A DNA stretch of 64,000 bases. Origin: Streptomyces iranensis (GTDB lineage: Bacteria; Actinomycetota; Actinomycetes; Streptomycetales; Streptomycetaceae). The stretch lies in contig NZ_JAGGLR010000010.1 of the NCBI RefSeq assembly GCF_017874715.1, forward strand, positions 1-64,000, written 5' to 3'. Below the pieces are notes generated by a model. The model made no database searches. It worked only from the letters and a program-made list of their open reading frames with translations, and was not told the DNA's origin. Both the position numbers and the translations under genes were made by a program. Positions 13,718 through 22,800 of the stretch are shown here, one piece after another; positions within the stretch are counted from its first letter, which is position 1; each line of letters opens with the position of its first letter.

Positions 13718-14548
13718 GTGTCCATCGGCAACCTTCCCGAAGACGGCAACTCCCCCGAAGACGACCGGCCTTCCATCGGTCGCGCCCTCCAGCAGGCCCG
13801 TATCTCCGCTGGGCTGACCGTCGACGAGGTCAGTTCCTCTACCCGGGTGCGCACCCCCATCGTGCGGGGCATCGAGCAGGACGATTTCTCGCGCTGCGGC
13901 GGCGATGTCTACGCCCGGGGGCACATCCGGGTGCTCGCGCGCGCCGTGGGCCTCGATCCGGAGTCCCTGATCGCGCAGTTCGACGCCGAGCACGGCGGCC
14001 GGCCCGCGCCGACCGCGCCGGCGCCGCTGTTCGAGGCCGAACGGATCCGCCCCGAGCCCCGGCGCCCCAACTGGACGGCCGCGATGGTCGCGGCGATCGT
14101 CGCCGTCGTCGGATTCGTGGGCTTCACCCTGTTCCGGGGCGGCGACGGCGGCGGCTCGAGCGTCGCCGAGGACACCGCCTCGCCCAAGCCCAGCGCCTCC
14201 GCGCCCACCAACACCGCCGCCCCTTCCAAGCCCGCCACCCCGCACAAGCCCGACCCGTCCGACAGCGCCATCGCGGGCGTCCCGGCGGACAAGGTCACCG
14301 TCAAGCTGACCGCCGAGGGCGGCCAGAGCTGGATCTCCGCCCAGGATCACAACGGCCGGCTGATCCAGGAGGGCGTGCTGCGCGAGGGCGACTCCAAGAC
14401 CTTCAGCGACAGCAGGCGCATCGACCTGGTGCTGGGCAACGCCGGGGCGATCAAGCTGTTCGTGAACGGCAAGGAAGTGAAGAACGTGGGCACCAGCGGG
14501 GCCGTCCAGCGGCTCAGCTACACCAAGGGAGACCCCGAGGCGGGCTGA
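13718..14548 (+). CDS. RodZ-like membrane protein (HTH_25 and DUF4115)
   Basis: A 276-residue protein with an N-terminal Xre-type helix-turn-helix (about 18-90: LQQARISAGLTVDEVSS, then YARGHIRVLARAVGLD), one transmembrane helix (about 122-142), a Ser/Pro/Thr-rich extracytoplasmic linker and a C-terminal DUF4115 beta domain (about 185-270). This is the RodZ layout; in rod-shaped bacteria RodZ links MreB to the envelope. In Streptomyces a role in cell-wall or spore assembly would be inference. The start is GTG at 13718 with GAAAGG upstream. It sits between ftsK and rimO, a common actinobacterial order. Confidence 0.8.
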   Translation: MSIGNLPEDGNSPEDDRPSIGRALQQARISAGLTVDEVSSSTRVRTPIVRGIEQDDFSRCGGDVYARGHIRVLARAVGLDPESLIAQFDAEHGGRPAPTAPAPLFEAERIRPEPRRPNWTAAMVAAIVAVVGFVGFTLFRGGDGGGSSVAEDTASPKPSASAPTNTAAPSKPATPHKPDPSDSAIAGVPADKVTVKLTAEGGQSWISAQDHNGRLIQEGVLREGDSKTFSDSRRIDLVLGNAGAIKLFVNGKEVKNVGTSGAVQRLSYTKGDPEAG

Positions 14549-14611
14549 CCCGCGCGAGGATCGGCAGCCCTGGCAGCGGGGGCTGTCGTGGGGACAAAGT
14601 AGTGTGAGCCC

Positions 14612-16108
14612 ATGCCCGAACGCCGCACCGTCGCCCTTGTCACTCTTGGCTGCGCCCGTAACGAGGTGGACTCGGAGGAGCTCGCAGGCCGCTTGGCGGC
14701 GGACGGCTGGGAGCTCGTCGAGGAAGCCGCCGACGCGGACGTCGCCGTCGTCAACACCTGTGGCTTCGTCGAAGCCGCCAAGAAGGACTCGGTCGACGCC
14801 CTGCTGGAGGCGAACGATCTGAAGGACCACGGCCGCACCCAGGCCGTGGTCGCCGTCGGCTGCATGGCCGAGCGGTACGGCAAGGAGCTCGCCGATGCGC
14901 TGCCCGAGGCCGACGGGGTGCTCGGCTTCGACGACTACGGCGATATCTCCGACCGCCTCCAGACCATCCTCTCCGGCGGCATCCACGCCTCCCACACCCC
15001 GCGCGACCGCCGCAAGCTGCTGCCGATCAGCCCCGCCGAGCGGCAGGACGCCACCTCGGTGGCGCTCCCCGGCCACGCCCAGGACACCGCGCCCGAGGAT
15101 CTGCCCGAGGGGGTGGCCCCGGCCTCCGGGCCGCGGGCCCCGCTGCGGCGCAGACTGGACAGCAGCCCGGTCGCCTCGGTGAAGCTGGCCTCCGGCTGCG
15201 ACCGGCGGTGCTCGTTCTGCGCCATCCCGTCCTTCCGCGGCTCCTTCATCTCCCGCCGCCCCTCCGATGTGCTGGGCGAGACCCGCTGGCTGGCCGAGCA
15301 GGGGGTGAAGGAGATCATGCTGGTCTCGGAGAACAACACCTCGTACGGCAAGGACCTGGGGGACATCCGGCTGCTGGAGACGCTGCTGCCGGAGCTGGCC
15401 GCGGTGGACGGCATCGAGCGGATCCGGGTCAGCTACCTTCAGCCCGCCGAGATGCGTCCCGGGCTGATCGACGTGCTCACCTCGACCGAGAAGGTCGCGC
15501 CGTACTTCGATCTGTCCTTCCAGCACTCGGCGCCCGGGGTGCTGCGCGCCATGCGCCGCTTCGGCGACACCGACCGGTTCCTGGAGCTGCTGGAGACGAT
15601 CAGAGGCAAGGCGCCGCAGGCCGGCGCCCGGTCCAACTTCATCGTCGGCTTCCCCGGCGAGACCGAGGAGGATCTGGCCGAGCTGGAGCGCTTCCTCGAC
15701 GCGGCGCGGCTGGACGCGATCGGCGTCTTCGGGTACTCGGACGAGGACGGCACCGAGGCCGCCGGTTACGAGAACAAGGTCGACCCGGAGGTGGTCGCGG
15801 AGCGCCTGGAGCGCGTCTCGCGGCTCGCGGAGGAGCTGACCGCCCAGCGGGCGGAGGAGCGGCTCGGCGAGGTCGTGGCGGTCCTGGTGGAGGAGATCGA
15901 CGACACCGGGGCGGTCCTGGGCCGTGGCGCCCACCAGGCGCCGGAGACCGATGGCCAGACGCTGCTGCGCACCGACGGGGAGCCGGAGGTGGGCCGTATG
16001 GTCGAAGCGAAGGTGATCGCGACGGAGGGAGTGGACCTCGTCGCGGAGCCGCTTGAGCAGCTGGAGCGGCAGGGCGGCGGCGCGTCCACCGGAGAGGCGG
16101 ACAGATGA
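14612..16108 (+). CDS. rimO: RimO: ribosomal protein S12 methylthiotransferase
   Basis: A 498-residue radical-SAM enzyme of the methylthiotransferase family, expected to add a methylthio group to an aspartate of ribosomal protein S12. The N-terminal MTTase domain has Cys14, Cys50 and Cys84 for one Fe-S cluster. The radical-SAM core has Cys196, Cys200 and Cys203 (CDRRCSFC). The C-terminus is a TRAM domain. An insertion at about 130-185 separates the first two domains. I separate it from MiaB (also in this window) by the N-terminal VTLGCARNEVDSE signature. TAGTGT ends six bases before the ATG, so it may be leaderless. It overlaps pgsA by four bases. Confidence 0.92.
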   Translation: MPERRTVALVTLGCARNEVDSEELAGRLAADGWELVEEAADADVAVVNTCGFVEAAKKDSVDALLEANDLKDHGRTQAVVAVGCMAERYGKELADALPEADGVLGFDDYGDISDRLQTILSGGIHASHTPRDRRKLLPISPAERQDATSVALPGHAQDTAPEDLPEGVAPASGPRAPLRRRLDSSPVASVKLASGCDRRCSFCAIPSFRGSFISRRPSDVLGETRWLAEQGVKEIMLVSENNTSYGKDLGDIRLLETLLPELAAVDGIERIRVSYLQPAEMRPGLIDVLTSTEKVAPYFDLSFQHSAPGVLRAMRRFGDTDRFLELLETIRGKAPQAGARSNFIVGFPGETEEDLAELERFLDAARLDAIGVFGYSDEDGTEAAGYENKVDPEVVAERLERVSRLAEELTAQRAEERLGEVVAVLVEEIDDTGAVLGRGAHQAPETDGQTLLRTDGEPEVGRMVEAKVIATEGVDLVAEPLEQLERQGGGASTGEADR

Positions 16109-16740
16109 CGGGTGTCCCGGCCTCCGCCGCGGGAGGTCACCGCCGGCCGGCCGCCGCCACGGTCAGGCCCGCCGGTCTGTGGAACATCGCCAACATCCTC
16201 ACCATGGTGCGGCTGCTGCTGGTGCCCGGGTTTGTGTTGTTGATGCTGCACAATGGCGGGTACGACCCGGCGTGGCGTTCCTTCGCGTGGGCGGCGTTCG
16301 CCATCGCCATGATCACCGATCTTTTCGACGGTCATCTGGCCCGCCGGTACAACCTGGTCACCGACTTCGGGAAGATCGCCGATCCGATCGCGGACAAGGC
16401 GATCATGGGCGCGGCGCTGATCTGTCTGTCGGCGCTGTCCGACCTCCCCTGGTGGGTGACGGGGGTGATTCTCTTCCGTGAGATCGGAATCACACTGATG
16501 CGGTTCTGGGTGATCCGGATCGGGGTCATCCCGGCCAGCCGGGGCGGAAAGATGAAGACGCTCGCGCAGGGCACCGCCGTCGGGATGTACATCCTGGCGC
16601 TGACCGGACCGCTGGCCTCGCTGCGGTTCTGGGTGATGGCCGTGGCCGTCGTCATGACCGTGGTCACCGGCCTCGACTACGTCCGGCAGGCGATCGTGCT
16701 GCGCCGGGCGGGACGGACGACGGAGGAGGCCACACAGTGA
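16105..16740 (+). CDS. pgsA: CDP-diacylglycerol-glycerol-3-phosphate phosphatidyltransferase
   Basis: A 211-residue integral membrane enzyme of the CDP-alcohol phosphotransferase family, making phosphatidylglycerol phosphate for anionic phospholipids. The signature D..DG..AR........G...D...D is complete (DLFDGHLARRYNLVTDFG, then the ADPIADK aspartates). Four to six hydrophobic helices follow. Its ATG overlaps the rimO stop (ATGA) and its own stop overlaps cinA (GTGA), so rimO-pgsA-cinA is a translationally coupled operon. This pgsA-cinA-clgR order is also found in mycobacteria. Confidence 0.92.
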   Translation: MTGVPASAAGGHRRPAAATVRPAGLWNIANILTMVRLLLVPGFVLLMLHNGGYDPAWRSFAWAAFAIAMITDLFDGHLARRYNLVTDFGKIADPIADKAIMGAALICLSALSDLPWWVTGVILFREIGITLMRFWVIRIGVIPASRGGKMKTLAQGTAVGMYILALTGPLASLRFWVMAVAVVMTVVTGLDYVRQAIVLRRAGRTTEEATQ

Positions 16741-17255
16741 GCGACGGCGGGACGGCGGCCGATGTGCTGGCGCTGCTGGAGCGGCGCGGGCAGACCCTGG
16801 CCGCCGCCGAATCGCTCACCGGCGGTCTGGTGGCCGCCGAACTGACCTCGGTGGACGGCGCGTCCCGCTCCTTCCGGGGCTCGGTGACGGCGTACGCCAC
16901 CGACCTCAAGCACGAGGTGCTGGGTGTGGACGGGGCCCTGCTGGCCGAGCGCGGCGCGGTCGACGCCGAGGTGGCCCGGCAGATGGCCCGGGGCGTACGG
17001 CGTGCGCTGGGCGCGGACTGGGGCGTGGCCACCACCGGTGTGGCGGGTCCCACACCACAGGACGGCCAGCCCGTGGGCACCGTTCATGTGGCTGTCGCGG
17101 GGCCCTCGGACGCGGTGGCCGCGGCGGCGCTGCGGCTCGAAGGAGACCGCGCCGGAATCCGCGGCCAGACCGTTCATGCCGCAGTCAAGCTGCTGTTCAG
17201 CGAATTGATCGCGACGGCGGGGGCAAAGGATACGGAACAACACGACGAGATTTGA
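16737..17255 (+). CDS. cinA: CinA C-terminal family amidohydrolase (PncC-type)
   Basis: A 172-residue protein equal to the C-terminal domain of CinA. The family deamidates nicotinamide mononucleotide in NAD salvage. Signature segments are AAAESLTGGLVAAELT, GSVTAYAT..KHEVLGV and TTGVAGPTPQDGQPVGTV. The large N-terminal MoaB-like domain of full CinA is absent, as in many actinobacteria. It starts with GTG inside the pgsA stop region. The name cinA is kept for synteny; pncC would describe the chemistry better. Confidence 0.87.
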   Translation: MSDGGTAADVLALLERRGQTLAAAESLTGGLVAAELTSVDGASRSFRGSVTAYATDLKHEVLGVDGALLAERGAVDAEVARQMARGVRRALGADWGVATTGVAGPTPQDGQPVGTVHVAVAGPSDAVAAAALRLEGDRAGIRGQTVHAAVKLLFSELIATAGAKDTEQHDEI

Positions 17256-17364
17256 TGTTTGCAGCCCTGAGTGAACACGACATCGCTCCCCGCACGGGCG
17301 CAGCCCGAGGCGGTACGGTGGGGCGTGAAGGATCCGGATCCGAGGTCCGAGGAGGGAGCCAGCG

Positions 17365-17751
17365 ATGATTCTGCTCCGTCGCCTGCTGGGTGACGTGCTG
17401 CGCCGGCAGCGCCAGCGCCAGGGCCGTACTCTGCGCGAGGTTTCCTCCTCCGCCCGGGTGTCGCTCGGCTATCTGTCAGAGGTCGAGCGCGGCCAGAAGG
17501 AAGCCTCGTCCGAGCTGCTGTCGGCCATCTGCGACGCCCTGGAGGTACGGATGTCGCAGGTCATGCGCGAGGTCAGCGACGAGCTGTCGCTCGCCGAGCT
17601 GGCCGAGTCGGCCGCGTCCACCACCGAGAAGGTGCCGGCGCCCATGCGGCCCGTGCTCAACCCCGTGTCTGTGACGTCCGTGACGGGCGTCCCGGAGGAG
17701 CGGGTGACCATCAAGACGCCCAAGGAAGCCGTGGACGTGGTGGCGGCCTGA
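17365..17751 (+). CDS. clgR: ClgR: activator of clp protease genes
   Basis: A 128-residue Xre-type transcription factor. The helix-turn-helix is at about 8-66 (RRQRQRQGRTLREVSSSARV, then GYLSEVERGQKEASSELL). The rest is a short Thr/Val/Pro-rich tail ending in VVAA. ClgR activates clpP and lon in Streptomyces and is itself a ClpP substrate recognised by its terminal alanines; that tail is present here. The ATG at 17365 follows GGAGGGAGCCAGCG. The 109-base gap after cinA contains TACGGT at 17314-17319 as a possible -10. I did not find a convincing ClgR operator in that gap. Confidence 0.9.
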   Translation: MILLRRLLGDVLRRQRQRQGRTLREVSSSARVSLGYLSEVERGQKEASSELLSAICDALEVRMSQVMREVSDELSLAELAESAASTTEKVPAPMRPVLNPVSVTSVTGVPEERVTIKTPKEAVDVVAA

Positions 17752-17776
17752 GAACGCCCTCAGAAGCCAGCTCTCC

Positions 17777-17811
17777 GAGGCCCCGACCGGTAGCCATACC
17801 GGCCGGGGCCT
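17777..17811 (+). terminator. Terminator after clgR
   Basis: GAGGCCCCGaCCGGT (17777-17791) pairs with ACCGGCCGGGGCCTC (17797-17811) around a short loop, followed by a GATGTTTG tail. It separates clgR from dpsC; the tail supplies the GTTT of a possible dpsC promoter. Confidence 0.8.
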
Positions 17812-17815
17812 CGAT

Positions 17816-17839
17816 GTTTGTCCGGCCGGATTCGGGTCA
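17816..17839 (+). promoter_or_regulatory. Sigma-B-like promoter for dpsC
   Basis: GTTT (17816-17819), a 14-base spacer and GGGTCA (17834-17839) resemble the Streptomyces general-stress consensus GTTT-N14/16-GGGTAT. Four of six -10 bases match. The dpsC ATG lies 58 bases further on. Confidence 0.45.
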
Positions 17840-17896
17840 CCCCAGAGGAAGAGAGGCAATCAAGAGGGGCCAAACGGTTCGAACAGGAGGAAGTGG

Positions 17897-18379
17897 ATGT
17901 CTGTGGTGAAGAGCCCGCTGCCGGAGGAGCACCTCAAGATCGTCGCCGACGCGCTGCAAGGCGCCCTCGTCGACCTCGTCGACCTCCACCTGGTGGGCAA
18001 GCAGATCCACTGGACCGTCGTGGGCCCGCGATTCCGCACGGTTCATCTGCAGCTCGACGAGGTCGTGGCGTCGACCAGGGAGTATGCGGACACGGTGGCG
18101 GAGCGGGCCTCTGCGCTCGGGGTGCCGCCGGACGGACGGGCCCAGACGGTCGCCGCGACCAGTGGTGTCGACACGGTCAAGGACGGCTGGACCGATGACG
18201 CGCGGGCCGTCCGGACGCTCGTGGACGCCCTCGGAGCGGTGATCGGGCGGATGCGGGAGCGCATCAGGGCGACCGACGAGCCGGACCCGGTGACCCAGGA
18301 CATTCTCATCGAGCTCACTCGTGACCTGGAGAAGCACCACTGGATGTTCCAGGCCGAGAACGGCGGCCAGCGGAGCTGA
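17897..18379 (+). CDS. dpsC: Dps-family ferritin-like protein (DpsC)
   Basis: A 160-residue four-helix Dps protein; the family forms 12-subunit shells that oxidise and store iron and protect the nucleoid. The inter-subunit ferroxidase residues are in place: His38 in GKQIHWTVVGP, His50 and Asp54 in TVHLQLDEVV. There is no long DNA-binding tail at either end. The ATG at 17897 is preceded by AACAGGAGGAAGTGG. S. coelicolor has three Dps proteins and, by synteny with the ftsK-clgR block, this one matches DpsC. It has its own transcription unit behind the clgR terminator. Confidence 0.87.
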   Translation: MSVVKSPLPEEHLKIVADALQGALVDLVDLHLVGKQIHWTVVGPRFRTVHLQLDEVVASTREYADTVAERASALGVPPDGRAQTVAATSGVDTVKDGWTDDARAVRTLVDALGAVIGRMRERIRATDEPDPVTQDILIELTRDLEKHHWMFQAENGGQRS

Positions 18380-18569
18380 GACGGACGCGGGGCCAGGTCG
18401 GGCGAGGCTGAGGGCGCCTCGTTCCGGCCCGGTGCCCCGCTCTGGGTGCGCCGTATCGCCCGGCTGGGCAAACTGGGGGGAGCGCGAGTGTCCGACACGT
18501 GCCGACGTGCCTCCTGTGCGCCCTCCCGCCGTGTGCGAACAGGCGTCTAAGCGGCCTCACTGAAGTCCG

Positions 18570-18640
18570 GTGCGGTTCGGTCGCGCCCCGAAGGGGCGCG
18601 GGGAACCGCACGACCAGCCACGACGCAGCCGCGGATGAAC
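18570..18640. repeat. Dispersed Streptomyces intergenic palindrome
   Basis: Nested inverted repeats: GTGCGGTTC (18570-18578) with GAACCGCAC (18603-18611), and inside them CGCGCCCC (18582-18589) with GGGGCGCG (18593-18600) around GAA. It is followed by CGACCAGCCACGACGC. This GGGGCGCGGGGAACxGC-CGACCAGCCAC text recurs between genes in many Streptomyces genomes, as I recall. It fills most of the 317-base gap between dpsC and the next gene and may serve as the dpsC terminator. Nothing else is seen in the gap. Confidence 0.7.
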
Positions 18641-18696
18641 GACCGCACCTCGCGCCACTTCCCGCGGAGCGCTCAGCGTCGCCGAAGGAGGCAGTC

Positions 18697-18999
18697 ATGG
18701 CAGCCGTCGGAGGGGCCGACACCCACGGCTTCAGGCCGGTCCGATGGGTGCTCGCGCTCGCTCTGGGCGGCGTCTGGTGGTGGTCTGTGCTGCGGCTGGC
18801 GGTGCAGCCGGGGGAGGCCGGACCGGTGGAGGGGGCGTTGGCGGTCGGCGGCTGGGGGCTGAGCCTGTTGCCGGTGCACTGCGGTCCCTCGCCCAGAAGG
18901 GGCGGCACCCGCCGCCGGGGAGGCCCTCCGCGTCAGGACGGGACAGGACCCTGCGGCCCCGCCTGGCAGCTCGGGCACCAGAAGGTCGAGCGCTCCTGA
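18697..18999 (+). CDS. Small membrane protein of unknown function
   Basis: A 100-residue protein with two hydrophobic segments (about 16-36, Trp-rich VLALALGGVWWWSVLRLAV; and about 47-63, ALAVGGWGLSLLPV) and a basic Arg/Gly tail. The ATG at 18697 follows GAAGGAGGCAGTC, an excellent ribosome site, which is the main reason to believe it. The last 22 codons overlap the 3' end of nei on the other strand; their composition looks like mirror sequence, so an earlier stop may have been lost. Function is not known to me. Confidence 0.6.
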   Translation: MAAVGGADTHGFRPVRWVLALALGGVWWWSVLRLAVQPGEAGPVEGALAVGGWGLSLLPVHCGPSPRRGGTRRRGGPPRQDGTGPCGPAWQLGHQKVERS

Positions 19000-19739
19000 C
19001 CCGCGTCCCCCTGGTCGGCGGCGCGCACCGGCGTACCGCAACGCAGACAGGGCCGCCCAGGACGCCCGTACACCCATAGCCTGCGGTCGCGGCGCGACTC
19101 GGCCGTGGTGACCCGGACGCGCCGGTTCCTGTTGGCCTCCAGGAGCTTCTTGGCGTGGGCCACCAGGCGCTCGGGGGAGGGCACCTCGCCGATCGGCAGC
19201 CAGGGGGACACGCGCAGCAGGAAGCACAGCTCGGACTTGTAGACATTGCCGATCCCGGCGAGGTTCCGCTGATCGAGCAGCGCTTCGCCCAGGGGCCGGG
19301 AGGGATCGGCGAGCAGTCGGCGCAGTGCCTCGTCCGGGTCCCAGTCGGGGCCGAGGAGATCGGGGCCCAGATGGCCGACGACACGGTCCTCGTCGCCGGT
19401 GCGGAGCAGTTCCAGGACGGGCAGACGGTAGCCGACGGCGGTGTGGGCCGCGTTGGCGAGGATGGCCCGGATCTGGTGGTGCGGGCCGCCGCGCCAGCGT
19501 TCGTCCGGCCCGTACACCTGCCAGGAGCCGTCCATCCGCAGATGCGAGTGGAGGGTCAGCCCGCCCTCGACACGGGTCAGCAGATGCTTGCCGCGCGGGA
19601 CGACCCCGAGGACTTGGCGGCCGGTGAGGTCGGCGGTCGCCAGACGGGGGACGCGCAGGTCGCTGCGGATGAGCGGGGCTCCGGCGAGGGCCTGGTGCAG
19701 GCGCTGTGCGGTCTGCCAGACGGTGTCTCCTTCGGGCAT
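18933..19739 (-). CDS. nei: Fpg/Nei-family DNA glycosylase (Nei2 type)
   Basis: A 268-residue base-excision repair glycosylase/AP lyase. The mature N-terminus must be Pro2 of PEGDTVWQ, the catalytic nucleophile, which fixes the start at 19739 and excludes the in-frame ATG at 19748. The H2TH region holds LLDQRNLAGIGNVYKSE. The C-terminus has a zinc finger, CLRCG...FWCPSC. PEGDT is the Nei rather than the MutM (PELPE) form. It lies 98 bases downstream of lhr on the same strand. The lhr-nei2 pair is also adjacent in mycobacteria, which suggests joint work on damaged DNA. Confidence 0.9.
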   Translation of the reverse strand: MPEGDTVWQTAQRLHQALAGAPLIRSDLRVPRLATADLTGRQVLGVVPRGKHLLTRVEGGLTLHSHLRMDGSWQVYGPDERWRGGPHHQIRAILANAAHTAVGYRLPVLELLRTGDEDRVVGHLGPDLLGPDWDPDEALRRLLADPSRPLGEALLDQRNLAGIGNVYKSELCFLLRVSPWLPIGEVPSPERLVAHAKKLLEANRNRRVRVTTAESRRDRRLWVYGRPGRPCLRCGTPVRAADQGDAGQERSTFWCPSCQAGPQGPVPS

Positions 19740-19836
19740 GCCATCCATGATGCCGGGGGCGAGACCAGGCGGGGCGCCGGGTGATCAGGGGCGTGGGCCC
19801 AGGGTGCAGCTCAGGCGCGCGGACGAGGGCTGTTGA

Positions 19837-22800
19837 TCAAGGGCGCAGGCGGAGGCCCCGCGGGGTCGGGTGGAAGCCCGCCGATTCCAGGAGCTTGCCG
19901 ATCGGGGACGAGAGCGCCTGGGCGCCGTTGACGCGCTCGACGGTGACCGAGCCGAGCGCCCCCGCGCGGGCGGACTCGGCCAGCGCCTCCACCGCCGTCC
20001 ACAGCCTGGCGTCGTCCTCCGGGGAGGCGGCCTCGGCCTCGCCCGAGGGCCAGGCGAGCAGGGTCTTGCCGCCCCGCTCCATGTAGAGCACCAGTTCCCC
20101 GTCGACGAGCACCACCATCGCTCCCGCCTTACGGCCCGGCCGGTGGCCCGCGTCCGCGGGCGGATCGGGCCAGGGGAGAGCGGCGCCGTAGGCGTTGGCG
20201 GGGTCGGCCGAGGCGAGCACGAAGGCACGCCGGGGCTGCCCGCGCTGTCCGTCGAAGGCGGGGGCCGCCGCGCGGTCGCGGGCCGTGCTGACCGCGCGCA
20301 GCCGGTCCACCGCGCCGTCCATCGCGAACTGGGCGGCGCCGAGCCCCTCGATCACATAGCCGCGGCGCGCCTGGCCGGACTCCTCGAACGCGGACAGCAC
20401 CCGGTAGGCGGCGGAGAAGCCGCCCTCGACCCCCTCGGCGGCGACCGCCCCGCGGGTGACCACGCCGTGCCGGTCGAGCAGGGCGCGCGCCAGGGCGTGG
20501 GCGCGGTGGGTGGGCTCGGGCTCGCGCTCCGGCAGCAGGGACCAGCGCCCGGCGACGGTGGGCGGCCCGTTGCGCGATGCCGTGGGCCGGCCGGTGCGGC
20601 CGGTAAGGCCGCCATAGCGCCCCCGGGGGACCGTGCGCTTGGCGCGGTGGGCCGTGGAGCCCGCGGTACGGCCCGATCCCAGCAGGGAGCGCAGCGGGGC
20701 GAGGGTGTCACCGGTGACCCGGCCCGCCCAGACCAGGTCCCACAGGGCCTCGGCGAGCTCGGGATCCAGGAACTCGTGCCCGGCGGCGCGGGCCTGCTCG
20801 GCGATCTGGCGGAAGAACAGCCCGTACCCCCCGGCCAGGGAGTCGAGGACGGCCTGGTGGAGGGGGCCCGCCTCGAGGGGGTGCGGGGTGTGCAGCAGCA
20901 GCGGGGCGGTGTCGGCCAGGTGCAGGGTGACCCAGCCGTCCTTGCCCGGCAGCGCGCCCGCACCGGCCCAGACGACCTCCCCGGAGGCGCTGAGCTCGTC
21001 GAGCATCGTGGGGGTGTAGTCGCTCACCCGGGACGGCAGGACCAGCTTCTCCAGGGCGGAGGCGGGGACGGGCGCACCCTGGAGCTGCTCGACCGCGCGC
21101 ACCAGCCCGTCGATACCGCGCAGGCTGTGGGTGCCCAGATGCTGCCACTGCGGGAGGAAGGCGGCGAGCGCCGAGGGCGGCACGGGTTCCAGCTCGTGGC
21201 GCAGCGAGGCCAGGGAACGGCGCCGCAGCCGGCGCAGCACCGCGGCGTCGCACCACTCCTGCCCCAGCCCCGACGGGTGGAATTCGCCCTGGACGACGCG
21301 GCCGCTCGCGGCGAGCCGGTGCAGGGCGCCCTCGGTGACGGCCGCGCCGAGGCCGAAGCGGGCGGCGGCCTGGGCGGAGGTGAACGGGCCGTGGGTGCGG
21401 GCGTAGCGGGCCAGCAGATCGCCGAGGGGGTCCTTGACCGGCTCGGTGAACGCCTCGGGGACGCCCACCGGCAGAGCCGTGCCGAGCGCGTCCCGCAGCC
21501 GCCCCGCGTCCTCCACCGCGGCCCAGTGGTCCTCGCTCGCGATCCGGACCCGGATGGCGCGCCGGGCCCCGGCCAGATCGTCGGCCCACCCGGGTCCGGC
21601 ACCTCGTTCGGCCAGCTCGGCGGCGGTGAGCGGGCCGAGCACCCGCAGGGCGTCGGCCACGCCCTCGGCGTCCTTGATCCGGCGGTCCTCGGTGAGCCAC
21701 TGGAGCTCCTGCTCCAGCTCGGCCAGGACGTCGGCGTCGAGCAGCTCGCGCAGCTCGGCCTGGCCTAGGAGCTCGGCCAGCAGCCGCGAGTCCAGGGAGA
21801 GCGCGGCGGCGCGGCGCTCGGCGAGCGGGGAGTCGCCCTCGTAGAGGAACTGCGCCACATAGCCGAAGAGCAGCGAGCGGGCGAAGGGGGACGGCTCGGG
21901 GGTGGTCACCTCCACCAGCCGGACCCGGCGGGCCTCGATGTCGCCCATCAGCTCGGTGAGGCCGGGGACGTCGAAGACGTCCTGGAGGCATTCGCGGACC
22001 GCTTCGAGGACGATCGGGAAGGAGCCGAACTCGCTCGCCACCTGGAGGAGCTGCGCGGCGCGCCGGCGCTGCTGCCACAGCGGGGTGCGCTTGCCGGGGT
22101 CGCGGCGGGGCAGCAGCAGGGCGCGGGCGGCGCATTCGCGGAACCGGGAGGCGAACAGCGCCGAGCCGCCGACCTGGTCGGTGACGATCTGGTTGATCTC
22201 GCCCTTGTCGAACGCGACATCGGCCGCCCCCACCGGGGACTGCTCGGTGTCGTACTCCACCCCCTGGCGCATCGGGTCCGCGTCGAGGAGGTCGAGGCCC
22301 ATGAGATCGGCGTCGGGCAGCCGCAGCACGATGCCGTCGTCGGCGTGCATGACCTGGGCGTCGATGCCGTACCGCTCGGAGAGCCGGGCGCCCAGGGCGA
22401 GCGCCCAGGGGGCGTGGACCTGCGCGCCGAAGGGGGAGTGGACCACCACGCGCCAGTCGCCCAGCTCGTCGCGGAACCGCTCCACCACGATCGTGCGGTC
22501 GTCCGGCACATGTCCGCAGGCGCGGCGCTGCTCGTCCAGATACCCGATGACGTTCTCTGCGGCCCAGGCGTCCAGACCGGCGGCCAGCAGCCGCAGACGG
22601 GCGTCCTCCGGCCGCAGCGCGCCCACCTCGCGCAGGAACGCGCCCAGGGCGCGGCCCAGCTCCAGGGGGCGGCCCAGCTGGTCGCCCTTCCAGAAGGGCA
22701 GCCGGCCGGGGACGCCGGGGGCGGGGGAGACCAGGACCCGGTCGCGGGTGATGTCCTCGATCCGCCATGAGGTGGTGCCCAGGGTGAACACATCACCCAC

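Noticed and set aside
13697..15934. A 745-codon minus-strand frame opposite the RodZ-like gene and rimO
   Set aside because: No motif, spans two real genes and their gap.
17256..17364. ClgR operator upstream of clgR
   Set aside because: No GTTCGC-type half-site with proper spacing could be found by eye.
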